Shown here piece after piece: positions 26,418 to 34,805 of a DNA stretch of 64,000 bases. Origin of the DNA: Leptospira chreensis. GTDB lineage: Bacteria > Spirochaetota > Leptospiria > Leptospirales > Leptospiraceae. How positions within the stretch are numbered: position 1 is the stretch's first letter; each line of letters starts with the position of its first letter. Location: NCBI RefSeq assembly GCF_016919165.1, contig NZ_JAFFPS010000023.1, forward strand, positions 58,993 through 122,992. The letters are read 5' to 3'. Under the pieces are notes generated by a model. That model made no database searches, was not told the DNA's origin, and saw only the letters and a list, made by a program, of their open reading frames with translations. Both the position numbers and the translations under genes were made by a program.

Positions 26418-26944
26418 TTTTTCAGTTTGATCCGAGAGACTTCCCGAACAGGAATCGGAAGTTTTCCAAAAACACTATCCACTTCCACAGTCCCATAAAT
26501 TTCGAACTCCGCATCTTCCCCACGTCTTGCCGCATCAGCTAGTTGTCTTGCTAGGCCTAGAAGTTTAGGAAGGATGGATTGTTTTTGTTCCGGGATGAGT
26601 TTCAAAACCACCATTGATTCCGAACCTGCTTCCACTTCTAAGGGAGTTTCATTCTGGAGTTTTCCAATGTATTCTTTCCCTTTCGGAGTGATGAATTGGA
26701 TTTCCAAATCAAATTTATAAATACTGACCTTGGTGTCGTTCGGATTGGTTACCGATACTTGTGGATACAAATCAACTAAAGGAATGATAGGAAAGTTTGG
26801 ATTTGGTTTTAGATCTACACGAACATCCACCAAATCAAACTTACACGCCTTTAGGCTTTCTAAATTCTTCTTTGTATCACTGAGACAATGAGTGAAAGAT
26901 ACTGAAGATACGAAAGCGAATAAAAATAATAATCTACGGGCCAA
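26414..26944 (-). CDS. LEA14-like putative lipoprotein
   Basis: A 176-residue protein with signal peptide LLFLFAFVSSVSFTHC; Cys20 is the likely lipidation site. The mature region has the layout of a LEA14/WHy domain: PQVSVTNPNDTKVSIYKFDLEIQF, where an NPN turn lies between two strands, then LEVEAGSESMVVLKLIPEQ. These immunoglobulin-like domains occur in small exported proteins of unclear role. It overlaps the oxidoreductase stop by 11 bases and the next lipoprotein start by 4. Confidence 0.62.
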   Translation of the reverse strand: MARRLLFLFAFVSSVSFTHCLSDTKKNLESLKACKFDLVDVRVDLKPNPNFPIIPLVDLYPQVSVTNPNDTKVSIYKFDLEIQFITPKGKEYIGKLQNETPLEVEAGSESMVVLKLIPEQKQSILPKLLGLARQLADAARRGEDAEFEIYGTVEVDSVFGKLPIPVREVSRIKLKK

Positions 26945-27914
26945 ATACTACCTTCCCTTCGGTCATATGTTGTTTGTAAAATTCCAAACCTTCTTTGTAT
27001 TCTTCAAATTTGAATCGTTTGTTGATTTTTGTTTGAAAAACCGTTTTTAAAAACGTTTGAGCCTCTTTGGCTTGTTTTTGAAATTCTTCTAATCCAATTT
27101 CATAGATCCAAGAGGATAACCAAAAGCCTTCGATTTTTTTGTTTTGGAATAACATAATTCCTGCATTTACCGCAAAAGGTTTTTCCGATAAAGCCCCATA
27201 ACATACAATTTTGGAGCCGTAAGGCATACATTCCACAAGAGATTGTGCTGTTTCTCCGGCCACTGCGTCAATGGCATAGGTTGCATTTAGTTTTTTAGAA
27301 ATTTTATATAATTCTTTTTGGTAGTTGTGGGAAGAAGAGTTGAGAATGTTTTCGGCTCCAATGGCCAAAAGACTATCCTCTTGTTCTTTCTTTCGCACAA
27401 CATTGATTAGTGGAATTCCACGTTCTTTACAAAGGCGCACTACCATCTTACCGAGAGCACTGGCAGCGGCAGTTTGGATCATCGTAGGATGGCCTTCTTT
27501 TGTGCAACGAGAGACCATGGCCCAAGCAGTCATTGGGTTTACAAAAAAACTAGACCCTTCATCGAGAGTCACTCCATCCACTAACGGCAAACAGTTGTCT
27601 TCGGTGGTAATCATAAATTCGGCCCAGGACCCGTCGTTTTGAGGAGCCACACAGGAGACATTCATTCCCACTTTCAGAGTTTTGATCGCACTGCCGACAG
27701 CATCTACAATTCCGCTGGCTTCAAATCCCGCAGACACGGGTGCTTTCTTTTTGAAACCATAAAGCCCACGAATGAACATTAGGTCAGAAGGATTGATCGG
27801 TGAAAGGTGGATTTTGATCCGCACTTCGTTATCTTTTGGTGTGGGAATTTCTTTTTCACGGAGTTCCAACTGGGGTTCGGATTCGTCGTATTTTAGGATG
27901 GTGACTGCTTTCAT
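26934..27914 (-). CDS. Zinc-independent MDR-family quinone/enoyl reductase
   Basis: About 326 residues from ATG 27914 (MKAVTIL is the normal family start; ATG 27932 adds six residues). The GroES-like domain shows IHLSPINPSDLMFIRGLYG and GFEASGIVDAVG; the Rossmann domain follows with MIQTAAASALGKMVVRLCKERGI and NVVRKKEQEDSL. The Cys/His ligands for catalytic zinc are absent, so it belongs with quinone oxidoreductase or trans-2-enoyl-CoA reductase (MECR-like) proteins using NAD(P)H. Reaction partner is uncertain. It is divergent from the MCE gene. Confidence 0.85.
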   Translation of the reverse strand: MKAVTILKYDESEPQLELREKEIPTPKDNEVRIKIHLSPINPSDLMFIRGLYGFKKKAPVSAGFEASGIVDAVGSAIKTLKVGMNVSCVAPQNDGSWAEFMITTEDNCLPLVDGVTLDEGSSFFVNPMTAWAMVSRCTKEGHPTMIQTAAASALGKMVVRLCKERGIPLINVVRKKEQEDSLLAIGAENILNSSSHNYQKELYKISKKLNATYAIDAVAGETAQSLVECMPYGSKIVCYGALSEKPFAVNAGIMLFQNKKIEGFWLSSWIYEIGLEEFQKQAKEAQTFLKTVFQTKINKRFKFEEYKEGLEFYKQHMTEGKVVFGP

Positions 27915-27984
27915 CTCATCCCATTCAGTCATTTAAAATCTGCTTGCCAACTCTTTCTTTCGAAGGAAGAATTTTAAGTCTGCC

Positions 27985-28779
27985 GTGAAATCAAAAAAGT
28001 TATCGAAGGAAGCCCTCACAGGAATCGTTTTTTTTTCTATTTTGGTCTTTGCTTTTTTCACAACTGTCATTGAGCCGGACCGCCCAGCCAAAAAATATCC
28101 GTATCGGTTATCACTCTTCTACTCTCGTATCGATGGAATCAAAGAAGGAACTGAGGTTCGGATTTTAGGAGTTCCGAAAGGATATGTAGCCCATATTGAT
28201 TCTAGGCCACTGATTGATGTGCCCGACAGGCGTTTCCTCGACCATAACATAGATCATGCGATTGAACTCCATATTGCTTTGGAAGATCCCTTAACACTTT
28301 GGGACAATTATGAAGTGGATTTTCAAACTGTCACTTTGTTCTCAGGAAGGATTATCAATATTGATCCAGGGAGTTCGGATGGGAAACGTCCTTTTTTCAA
28401 ACCAACGTTTCGCGAAGGGGAAAAAACTCCTGACTATTTGCCCTCGGCTCGGTATTTTGATGACTTTTTTAAAGCAACCTCGGTGACAATGGAAGAAAAT
28501 CGTTATGACTTGCGACAAATCACCTTGGATTTTCGTTCGATCTCCGATAAATTAAATCATACAGAAGGTACGATTCCCAAATTAATAGGAAGTACGGAAA
28601 TGTATGATGAACTTCTTGCGACTGTAAAGGACGCAGAAACCATTGGAAAAGAAGGAAGACGTTATATGGAAAGTTCCAGGAATTTAGAGAACACCATGCC
28701 GATTCCTTTTTTAATAACAGCATCGTATTACGGACGTACAACGCCAATTACGGGACGAAGGATTGGACCACAAGATTAA
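27985..28779 (+). CDS. MCE-domain (MlaD-like) lipid-transport protein
   Basis: A 264-residue protein beginning at GTG 27985. It has one N-terminal membrane anchor (GIVFFSILVFAFFTTVI) and an MCE domain around residues 35-130 (LFYSRIDGIKEGTEVRILGVPKGYV, typical of the first two strands, then VDFQTVTLFSGRIINIDPGS). MlaD-type proteins form hexameric rings that carry phospholipid across the periplasm with an ABC transporter. No permease or ATPase partner is adjacent. Its stop overlaps the start of the glycosyltransferase gene (TAATG). Confidence 0.82.
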   Translation: MKSKKLSKEALTGIVFFSILVFAFFTTVIEPDRPAKKYPYRLSLFYSRIDGIKEGTEVRILGVPKGYVAHIDSRPLIDVPDRRFLDHNIDHAIELHIALEDPLTLWDNYEVDFQTVTLFSGRIINIDPGSSDGKRPFFKPTFREGEKTPDYLPSARYFDDFFKATSVTMEENRYDLRQITLDFRSISDKLNHTEGTIPKLIGSTEMYDELLATVKDAETIGKEGRRYMESSRNLENTMPIPFLITASYYGRTTPITGRRIGPQD

Positions 28780-29858
28780 TGAAAGTTGCAATTATACATG
28801 ATTGGCTCACCGGTATGCGCGGTGGAGAAATAGTTCTCGATAGTTTATTAAAAGCGTTTCCGGAAGCGGATTTATTTACTCTTTTTTATTCCAAAGGAAA
28901 ACTAAACGAAAGGATTGAAAACCGTAAGATCACAACGGCGTTTACAAACAACCTTCCTTTCAAAGAAAAATACTACCGTTATTATTTGCCGGTATTTCCC
29001 ACTGCGATTGAGTCTTTGGATCTCAAAGGCTATGATGTGGTGATTAGTTCTTCGCACTGTGTGGCAAAGGGAGTCATTCCTCATCCCGACACTTTCCATT
29101 TGAGTTATGTTCATAGCCCCATGCGTTATGTTTGGGATATGTATTATGATTATTTTCCCGGGCGGAAGGGTTTTAAGTTTTTTCTATTACAATCCATTGC
29201 GAACTACCTTCGTACCTGGGATGCGGCTTCTGCCAACCGAGTGGATTATTTTACGTGTAACTCGCATTTTGTGGGAAGACGAATCCAAAAGTATTACAGA
29301 CGCGATTATAAAATTGTTTATCCTCCTTGTTTGCCTCAAGATTTCCGAGTGAATGACAATTCCAAAGATGATTATTATCTGATGGTCTCGGCCTTTGCCC
29401 CTTACAAAAAAATTGATCTAGCCATTGAAGCTTTTCGCGAAAATGGAAAACCACTCATCCTTGTTGGTGGGGGCCAGGAAGAGGGGAAACTGGTCAAAAA
29501 TTTGCCAAAAAACATCCTTTGGAAAAAAGGCCTACCACGAACCGAAGTGGTGGAACTCTACAAAAAGGCCCGTGGGTTTATCTTTCCCGGTATGGAAGAC
29601 TTCGGGATCACTCCCGTCGAGTCCCAGGCCTACGCCACACCTGTCATCGCCTACGGGAAAGGTGGGGCTCTGGAGTCTGTCAAAGAGGACAGAACCGGGG
29701 TATTTTTTAAGGAACAGACGGTAAAATCCTTAAATGACGCCATCCAAAGGGCAGAAAAGATCCATTTCAAACGCGGAGATTTCCAAAATTCCATCAATCG
29801 TTTTACGGAAGAAAAATTCGTAAGCGAAATCCGAAAGGTAGTCGATAGACATAAGTAG
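28779..29858 (+). CDS. GT4-family glycosyltransferase
   Basis: A 359-residue GT-B enzyme. The N-terminus MKVAIIHDWLTGMRGGEIVLDSLL matches the WcaI/MtfB-like mannosyltransferase start, and the C-terminal domain has PGMEDFGITPVESQAYATPVIAYGKGG, the E-x7-E nucleotide-sugar site of family 4. It probably acts in the cytoplasm on surface polysaccharide or lipid-linked sugars. Overlap with the MCE gene and 21 bases to flbD place it in the flagellar block, but this may reflect gene packing rather than flagellar glycosylation. Confidence 0.87.
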   Translation: MKVAIIHDWLTGMRGGEIVLDSLLKAFPEADLFTLFYSKGKLNERIENRKITTAFTNNLPFKEKYYRYYLPVFPTAIESLDLKGYDVVISSSHCVAKGVIPHPDTFHLSYVHSPMRYVWDMYYDYFPGRKGFKFFLLQSIANYLRTWDAASANRVDYFTCNSHFVGRRIQKYYRRDYKIVYPPCLPQDFRVNDNSKDDYYLMVSAFAPYKKIDLAIEAFRENGKPLILVGGGQEEGKLVKNLPKNILWKKGLPRTEVVELYKKARGFIFPGMEDFGITPVESQAYATPVIAYGKGGALESVKEDRTGVFFKEQTVKSLNDAIQRAEKIHFKRGDFQNSINRFTEEKFVSEIRKVVDRHK

Positions 29859-29879
29859 AAATCTCTGAAGGGGGATCTC

Positions 29880-30098
29880 CTGGTCATACTACATCGACTC
29901 AAAGGTGCGGAATTTGTTCTCAATGCAGATTTGATTGAGACTATTGAAGCAAACCCGGATACGATCATCACTCTTGTGAATGAGAAGAAATTCATTGTAC
30001 AAGAGCCTGTTGCGGAAGTTGTGGAAAAGGTAGTTGCCTACCAAACAAGAATCCACGACCTCCCCCGAGTCAGTGTAAAGATGCCTGAGGAAACATAA
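29880..30098 (+). CDS. flbD: FlbD flagellar protein (CTG start)
   Basis: A 72-residue protein that simple start-codon rules miss. The frame reads L-V-ILHRLKGAEFVLNADLIETIE, then NPDTIITLVNEKKFIVQEP and VVEKVVAYQT, which is the FlbD family seen upstream of motA in spirochaetes and other bacteria. No ATG, GTG or TTG lies in frame upstream near the conserved start, but CTG at 29880 is preceded by AAGGGGGAT at proper spacing, so a CTG initiation codon is the best explanation. FlbD's biochemical role is unclear; it is always linked to motility genes. It ends 3 bases before motA. Confidence 0.85.
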   Translation: MVILHRLKGAEFVLNADLIETIEANPDTIITLVNEKKFIVQEPVAEVVEKVVAYQTRIHDLPRVSVKMPEET

Positions 30099-30101
30099 GA
30101 A

Positions 30102-30884
30102 ATGGATATAGCTACAGTTATTGGTTTGGCCCTAGGATTTGCCTTGATGTTGCTTGGGGTAGTTTCGGGGGGTCTTGCACTTACGGACCTTATCGACATT
30201 CCCTCGGTCATGATTACATTTGGTGGTGCTGCCGCCGCTACGATCATTTCCTTTCCTTGGACTTCCACCATTGGTGTGGGGGCTGTGACAAAGAAAGCCT
30301 TTCAAAATCCACCCTCAGACCTTCCGGGTCTCATTACCACGCTCGTTAGCTTTTCTGAAAAAGCACGTCGTGAAGGTTTACTTGCCTTGGAAGATGATAT
30401 CAATGAACTTCCAGAAGAATTTTTAAAGAAGGGAATCCAACTCGTTGTGGATGGAACAGACCCTGAACTTGTTCGAAATATTATGGAAACCGAAATTGGA
30501 AACACCGCCACAAGGCATGCCTATGGTCGAGCTTGGTGGGATGCTTATGCTGGTTTTGCGCCGGGGTTCGGGATGCTTGGGACCCTTGTGGGTCTTGTGG
30601 GGATGTTAAAGAACTTAGGTGGTGGGGACGCCAGTGCGATTGGACAAGGTATGGCGACAGCCCTTATTACCACTCTATACGGATCACTTGCACAGAACTT
30701 ATTTGCGGCACCAATCGTTAGAAAATTAACAAGACGATCCGAAGATGAACTTGTGATCAAACAAGTAATGGTGGAAGGAACTTTATCGATTCAATCTGGG
30801 GACAACCCAAGGATTGTAAAAGAGAAGTTAGCGAGTTTCTTAACTCCTGCAGAAAGAACGGCCCTCAAAGACGACGGAGATTAA
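30102..30884 (+). CDS. motA: Flagellar motor stator protein MotA
   Basis: With MotB it forms the proton-driven stator around the flagellar rotor; in spirochaetes the motor turns periplasmic flagella. The 260-residue protein has four membrane helices (ATVIGLALGFALMLLG at the start; WWDAYAGFAPGFGMLGTLVGLVGML and GMATALITTLYGSLAQNLFAAPI near the end). The cytoplasmic loop has SEKARREGLLALEDDI with the conserved Arg-Glu contacts to FliG, and the Pro-Gly of helix 3 is present. It is 3 bases after flbD and 10 before motB. Confidence 0.96.
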   Translation: MDIATVIGLALGFALMLLGVVSGGLALTDLIDIPSVMITFGGAAAATIISFPWTSTIGVGAVTKKAFQNPPSDLPGLITTLVSFSEKARREGLLALEDDINELPEEFLKKGIQLVVDGTDPELVRNIMETEIGNTATRHAYGRAWWDAYAGFAPGFGMLGTLVGLVGMLKNLGGGDASAIGQGMATALITTLYGSLAQNLFAAPIVRKLTRRSEDELVIKQVMVEGTLSIQSGDNPRIVKEKLASFLTPAERTALKDDGD

Positions 30885-30894
30885 TACCTAAACC

Positions 30895-31728
30895 ATGGCG
30901 TCTAAGAAAGAAAAATGTCCTGAGTGTATCCAAAAAGTTCCCGAGTTCATGGCAACTTACGGGGACATGGTAACACTTCTTCTTTGTTTCTTTATCCTTT
31001 TGTATACAACAGGTAAAACAGATGCAAAGGAGATGCAGATCATTTTGTCTGCATTCAAATCCACAACAGGATTTTTCACTGGTGGACAAACTCTTTCTAA
31101 GGGCTCTTTGGAAGAGATGGGAATGCAGATTGAATCTCTTCCTTCCCAAGTGGTCGGACGGAATCTTTCCAAAGCAAAAAAAGATGCTCATGAAGTTTTT
31201 AAACCAGAAGTAGAAGCGGGAAAAGTTAGAATTTCTGAGAATGAAAGAGGACTAGTGATTTCTCTCGTAGGTGCTGATTATTTTTATCCAGGATCTGCAA
31301 TCATGACACCCTCTATTCGTGAGACGTTACGAAAAGCGGCTGGCCTCATCAAAGGACTCGAACGTTTTGTACGCGTGGAAGGACATAGTGATGATGATGC
31401 CGTCAATCCTGTGAATCGCCCCGGAAGAGAAGAAAGAGAATATATCAATAACTGGGATTTGGCGGGAGCAAGAGCCGTTAACGCTACCGTTTTTATGATC
31501 AATTCAGAAGAAATTGAACCAAGTTGGTTCCAAGCTGTAAGTTTTGGATCCTACAGACCTCTTGTATTGGAAAATGAAGGTACACCGGAAGCTAAGGCTT
31601 TCAATCGTAGAGTGGATATCATCATCCTAACCGAGAAGTCTACCAAACGGGCACCAGGAGAAAGTAAATACGGACTTCCTGACACTCGTTTGCCGAACAC
31701 TGAAACAAATGTAGAAGGAGAATTTTAA
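30895..31728 (+). CDS. motB: Flagellar motor stator protein MotB
   Basis: A 277-residue stator partner of MotA. The N-terminal helix MATYGDMVTLLLCFFILLY contains the proton-carrying Asp24. A plug/linker leads to an OmpA-like peptidoglycan-binding domain at about 120-245: VEGHSDDDAVNPVNRPGREE, WDLAGARAVNATVFM and FNRRVDIIILTE carry the conserved residues. CPEC near the start is unusual but lies outside the helix. One base separates its stop from fliL. Confidence 0.95.
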   Translation: MASKKEKCPECIQKVPEFMATYGDMVTLLLCFFILLYTTGKTDAKEMQIILSAFKSTTGFFTGGQTLSKGSLEEMGMQIESLPSQVVGRNLSKAKKDAHEVFKPEVEAGKVRISENERGLVISLVGADYFYPGSAIMTPSIRETLRKAAGLIKGLERFVRVEGHSDDDAVNPVNRPGREEREYINNWDLAGARAVNATVFMINSEEIEPSWFQAVSFGSYRPLVLENEGTPEAKAFNRRVDIIILTEKSTKRAPGESKYGLPDTRLPNTETNVEGEF

Positions 31729-31729
31729 C

Positions 31730-32257
31730 ATGGGTGACCGTGAAGTAGATGAAGAAGAAGGTGGGTTAGCCGAAGGTAGTTCCGCCTCTGCAGGGATGTC
31801 CCCCATTGTAAAATGGTTATTGTACATTGCTGCTGCCATTTTCGGGATTATCATTGTAACCGTTATATCGATGTTTGTTGCTCAAAAGACGGCAACAAGT
31901 GTGTTTAAACAACAAAAGAATATCTCTCTTGTGAAAGCTCCCCCTCCTTTGGAAGTTTACACATTTCAAGAAGAATTTAGAGTGAATACTTCTGATGTTG
32001 GTGAGTCACACTTTGTTAAGTTAAAGATGTCTCTTGGATTTGAATCTGGCCAACCAGCGCTTTCTGCGGAACTTGCAGCACGTGTGGCTCAAATGCAAAA
32101 CATCATCAACTTAGTCATTGCAAGAAAAACAAAAGACGATTTAAAATCCATAACCAACCAATTGGATTTACGTGAGGAAATCAAAGCCCACTTAAATCAC
32201 ATTTTGACAAATGGAAAAATCAAAGAGGTTTACTTTACCGAGTTCTTGGTAAACTAG
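31730..32257 (+). CDS. fliL: Flagellar basal body-associated protein FliL
   Basis: A 175-residue single-pass inner-membrane protein that surrounds and supports the stator. It has a short acidic N-tail, a membrane helix (WLLYIAAAIFGIIIVTVISMFVA) and a periplasmic domain with FVKLKMSLGFES and IINLVIARKTKDDLKSITNQLDLREEI, ending in VYFTEFLVN, the typical FliL close. It follows motB directly and ends 4 bases before kdsB. Confidence 0.93.
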   Translation: MGDREVDEEEGGLAEGSSASAGMSPIVKWLLYIAAAIFGIIIVTVISMFVAQKTATSVFKQQKNISLVKAPPPLEVYTFQEEFRVNTSDVGESHFVKLKMSLGFESGQPALSAELAARVAQMQNIINLVIARKTKDDLKSITNQLDLREEIKAHLNHILTNGKIKEVYFTEFLVN

Positions 32258-32261
32258 GACT

Positions 32262-33005
32262 ATGTCCGACCAAATTCTCGGTGTGATCCCTGCTCGCTAC
32301 GCGAGCACAAGGCTTCCCGGAAAACCACTGGCCCTCATTGGAACCAAACCAATGATCCAGTGGACCTACCACCACGCTTCTCTTTCCAAATCTATCCACC
32401 GTTTGGTGGTCGCCACTGATGACAAACGAATCCATGATATTGTTTTGGGCTTTGGTGGAGAGTCTGTACTGACAAGTCCCGATCATCCGACTGGCACCGA
32501 CAGAATCATGGAAGTGGCAGAAACATATCCGAACTATGGAATCATAGTGAACATCCAAGGTGATGAACCGGGGATGGAAGCAAACCTGATCGATGGAGTT
32601 GTGGGATTAAAAACTAAATATAGAAATTGGGAAATGACTACGGCTGCTGTTCCCTTTACTTCTGCAGAAGACCCAAAAGATCCTAACAAGGTAAAGGTGG
32701 TCTTTGACAATCAGGGACGAGCTAATTATTTTTCTCGTTCGCCCATCCCTGCCTCTTTTAAAGCAGATGCTAAATATTTTAGACATTTAGGAATCTATGC
32801 CTACGAAAGAGATTTTTTAATGAACTACAACCAACTACCGGCATCCGATTGGGAGACGGTAGAGTCCTTGGAACAACTCCGTGCCTTGCAGAACGGATCT
32901 ACGATTGGAGTTTATCTTTCTGATAAAGCCAACCTAGGTGTAGATTCGCCGGCTGACTTAGAAGTTGTGATCGCAGAATTTAAACGGAAGGGTTTGATTG
33001 AATAG
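32262..33005 (+). CDS. kdsB: CMP-KDO synthetase
   Basis: A 247-residue cytidylyltransferase that activates KDO for the inner core of LPS. IPARYASTRLPGKPLALIG is the nucleotide-binding loop; NIQGDEPGMEANLID has the metal-binding aspartate; ADAKYFRHLGIYAYERDFL and WETVESLEQLRALQNG are the family's later blocks. The hairpin terminator for the whole glycosyltransferase-flagellar-kdsB unit begins inside its last codons. Confidence 0.94.
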   Translation: MSDQILGVIPARYASTRLPGKPLALIGTKPMIQWTYHHASLSKSIHRLVVATDDKRIHDIVLGFGGESVLTSPDHPTGTDRIMEVAETYPNYGIIVNIQGDEPGMEANLIDGVVGLKTKYRNWEMTTAAVPFTSAEDPKDPNKVKVVFDNQGRANYFSRSPIPASFKADAKYFRHLGIYAYERDFLMNYNQLPASDWETVESLEQLRALQNGSTIGVYLSDKANLGVDSPADLEVVIAEFKRKGLIE

Positions 33006-33024
33006 CGCGATCAAACCCTTTTTT
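32988..33024 (+). terminator. Strong terminator after kdsB
   Basis: Perfect 11-bp stem (AAGGGTTTGAT at 32988-32998 with ATCAAACCCTT at 33010-33020), 11-nt loop containing the kdsB stop, and six T from 33019. It separates the flagellar unit from the convergent antiporter gene. Confidence 0.8.
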
Positions 33025-33027
33025 GAT

Positions 33028-34728
33028 TTAAACTTCTCTTTCTTTGTTTCTCATCCCTCGAGAGATATAGTCATATAAAAATTCGCCTGTGATCACTCCC
33101 GGTACGATCACTTTTTGAGCTCCATCGGCTACCAACTTTTTTGCTTCCCCAGGTTCGTCACCAGTCAGAATGATTTTTGCATTGGGTGCGAGTTTGCTAA
33201 GAGTGGAAAGCAAACGGTTGTTATTGGTTCCTTTCAAAAAAGAATCCGAAATGGTACAAATGACCATGGAAGCATCATGAAGGCCAATATGAGATAAAGA
33301 ATCGGGGTGAGCCAAATCTGCATAAGCCCACTGGAATCCTTTGTTTGTGAGTTCCTCTTTGAAGGCTGGATTGTAGTCAGCAATGATGATCCGTTTGATG
33401 AGCGATGGAGATAAGTCTTCTAAATACTCCACAAAAGCACGAGCAATGCGAAAGTATCCAAGAACAATGATGTCTCGCACCATTCCATCTCCATGTCCAC
33501 CGTGTCCTGCTTTGTCGTCCTTGGAAGAATCTTCCGTTTGGTCAGTGATTCCCACTCTTGCTAACAAACGTTCTAAAGTTGCGGCAATATCATGATTGAA
33601 CATAATGATGTAAGTGGATAGAACCGAAGCGATGATGGTAGAAGTTAAGATCACTGCTTGGAGTTTCGGAGTGATGTGTTCGAATCCAGCACCTAACGCT
33701 AAAATAACGAGGGAGAATTCTGAAATCTGTGCCAGGTTTAGGGCAGTGAGAAATCCGTTCCGAACTCCTTTGTTGAGTTTGATGATGACAGGAGCGATAG
33801 TGATCATCCTAACAAACAACATAAGAGTGATGATGGCCGCAGAGAGTCCAATCACTTCTAAACTAGGAAGAGGAACTTTCAGTCCGAGAGCCACAAAGAA
33901 TAAAGTAACAAAGAAGTCTCGAATCCCGATGAGTTTGGAGATGACATCCGCTCCATAAGGGAAGGCGGCAATACTCATACCGGCAACGAGAGCACCCATT
34001 TCTTTGGAGAGTCCTGCTTCTCCTGCAATCCCGCAGACAAGAAAACACCACATAATTGATGTTAGTAGAATTAACTCTGGGCTACTGGCACAAGCTTTGT
34101 ACAACCTTGCGAGGACATAACGGCTGACACTAAAACTAAATGCGAGAAGTAAGACAATGATTCCAACTGAGGAAAGAATTTTTAAGATTTCTGGATTGTT
34201 TAAGTTGGGTTGGACCCCCATAAACAAAATGGCCCAAATGTCTTGGAAGACCAAAACCCCTACGGTCAACTTTCCGGAGAGAGTGTTGATCTCCACTTTG
34301 TCTTGTAAGAGTTTCACCACGATAAGTGTAGAACTTAATGATAGGGCGACTGCAATGTAAAGAAGGTCAAATTTTTCAGAACCAATGGAGAGACCAAAAA
34401 AAGGAAACACGGAATAAACAAAGGCAACGGAAAGTGTGAATTGGAGGATACCCAAGGTAAACATGGCCTTACCCATTTTCGCAAGTTCTGCTAAATTGAT
34501 TTCCAAACCAATGATGAATAACAATAAGATAAGTCCAATTTCAGAAATGAGTTCTATACTTGCTTCGTTGGTGACAAGTTCGAACCCCATTTCTTTACCG
34601 AGCATGGCTCCACCGATGATATAACCCAAAATTAACGGCTGTTTGAGGACTCTGGCAATGTGACTTAAGACTGTTGCGAAAATAATACTAAGACCGATGT
34701 CTTGTAATAGTGACTCTTCCCCGTGCAT
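33028..34728 (-). CDS. CPA2 cation:proton antiporter with TrkA-N domain
   Basis: A 566-residue KefB/RosB-like transporter. Eleven or twelve hydrophobic segments span residues 1-380, with LLLFIIGLEINLAEL and KEMGALVAGMSIAAF matching antiporter core helices. A cytoplasmic TrkA-N (RCK) domain follows at about 415-530 (MVRDIIVLGYFRIARAFVEYLED, then WAYADLAHPDSLSHIGLHDASMVICTISD), the nucleotide-binding regulatory part. The Gly-rich loop is GYFRIA rather than GYGRVG, so nucleotide binding may be altered. Exchange of K+ or Na+ for H+ across the inner membrane is likely. It stands alone between the kdsB terminator and the secretion operon. Confidence 0.88.
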   Translation of the reverse strand: MHGEESLLQDIGLSIIFATVLSHIARVLKQPLILGYIIGGAMLGKEMGFELVTNEASIELISEIGLILLLFIIGLEINLAELAKMGKAMFTLGILQFTLSVAFVYSVFPFFGLSIGSEKFDLLYIAVALSLSSTLIVVKLLQDKVEINTLSGKLTVGVLVFQDIWAILFMGVQPNLNNPEILKILSSVGIIVLLLAFSFSVSRYVLARLYKACASSPELILLTSIMWCFLVCGIAGEAGLSKEMGALVAGMSIAAFPYGADVISKLIGIRDFFVTLFFVALGLKVPLPSLEVIGLSAAIITLMLFVRMITIAPVIIKLNKGVRNGFLTALNLAQISEFSLVILALGAGFEHITPKLQAVILTSTIIASVLSTYIIMFNHDIAATLERLLARVGITDQTEDSSKDDKAGHGGHGDGMVRDIIVLGYFRIARAFVEYLEDLSPSLIKRIIIADYNPAFKEELTNKGFQWAYADLAHPDSLSHIGLHDASMVICTISDSFLKGTNNNRLLSTLSKLAPNAKIILTGDEPGEAKKLVADGAQKVIVPGVITGEFLYDYISRGMRNKEREV

Positions 34729-34805
34729 AGAAACCTTCTTTAGGGAAAAGTTTAGAGATTCATTGAGTTGTGAAAGTCGTTTTTTTTTCTGAACAATAAA
34801 AGGGG

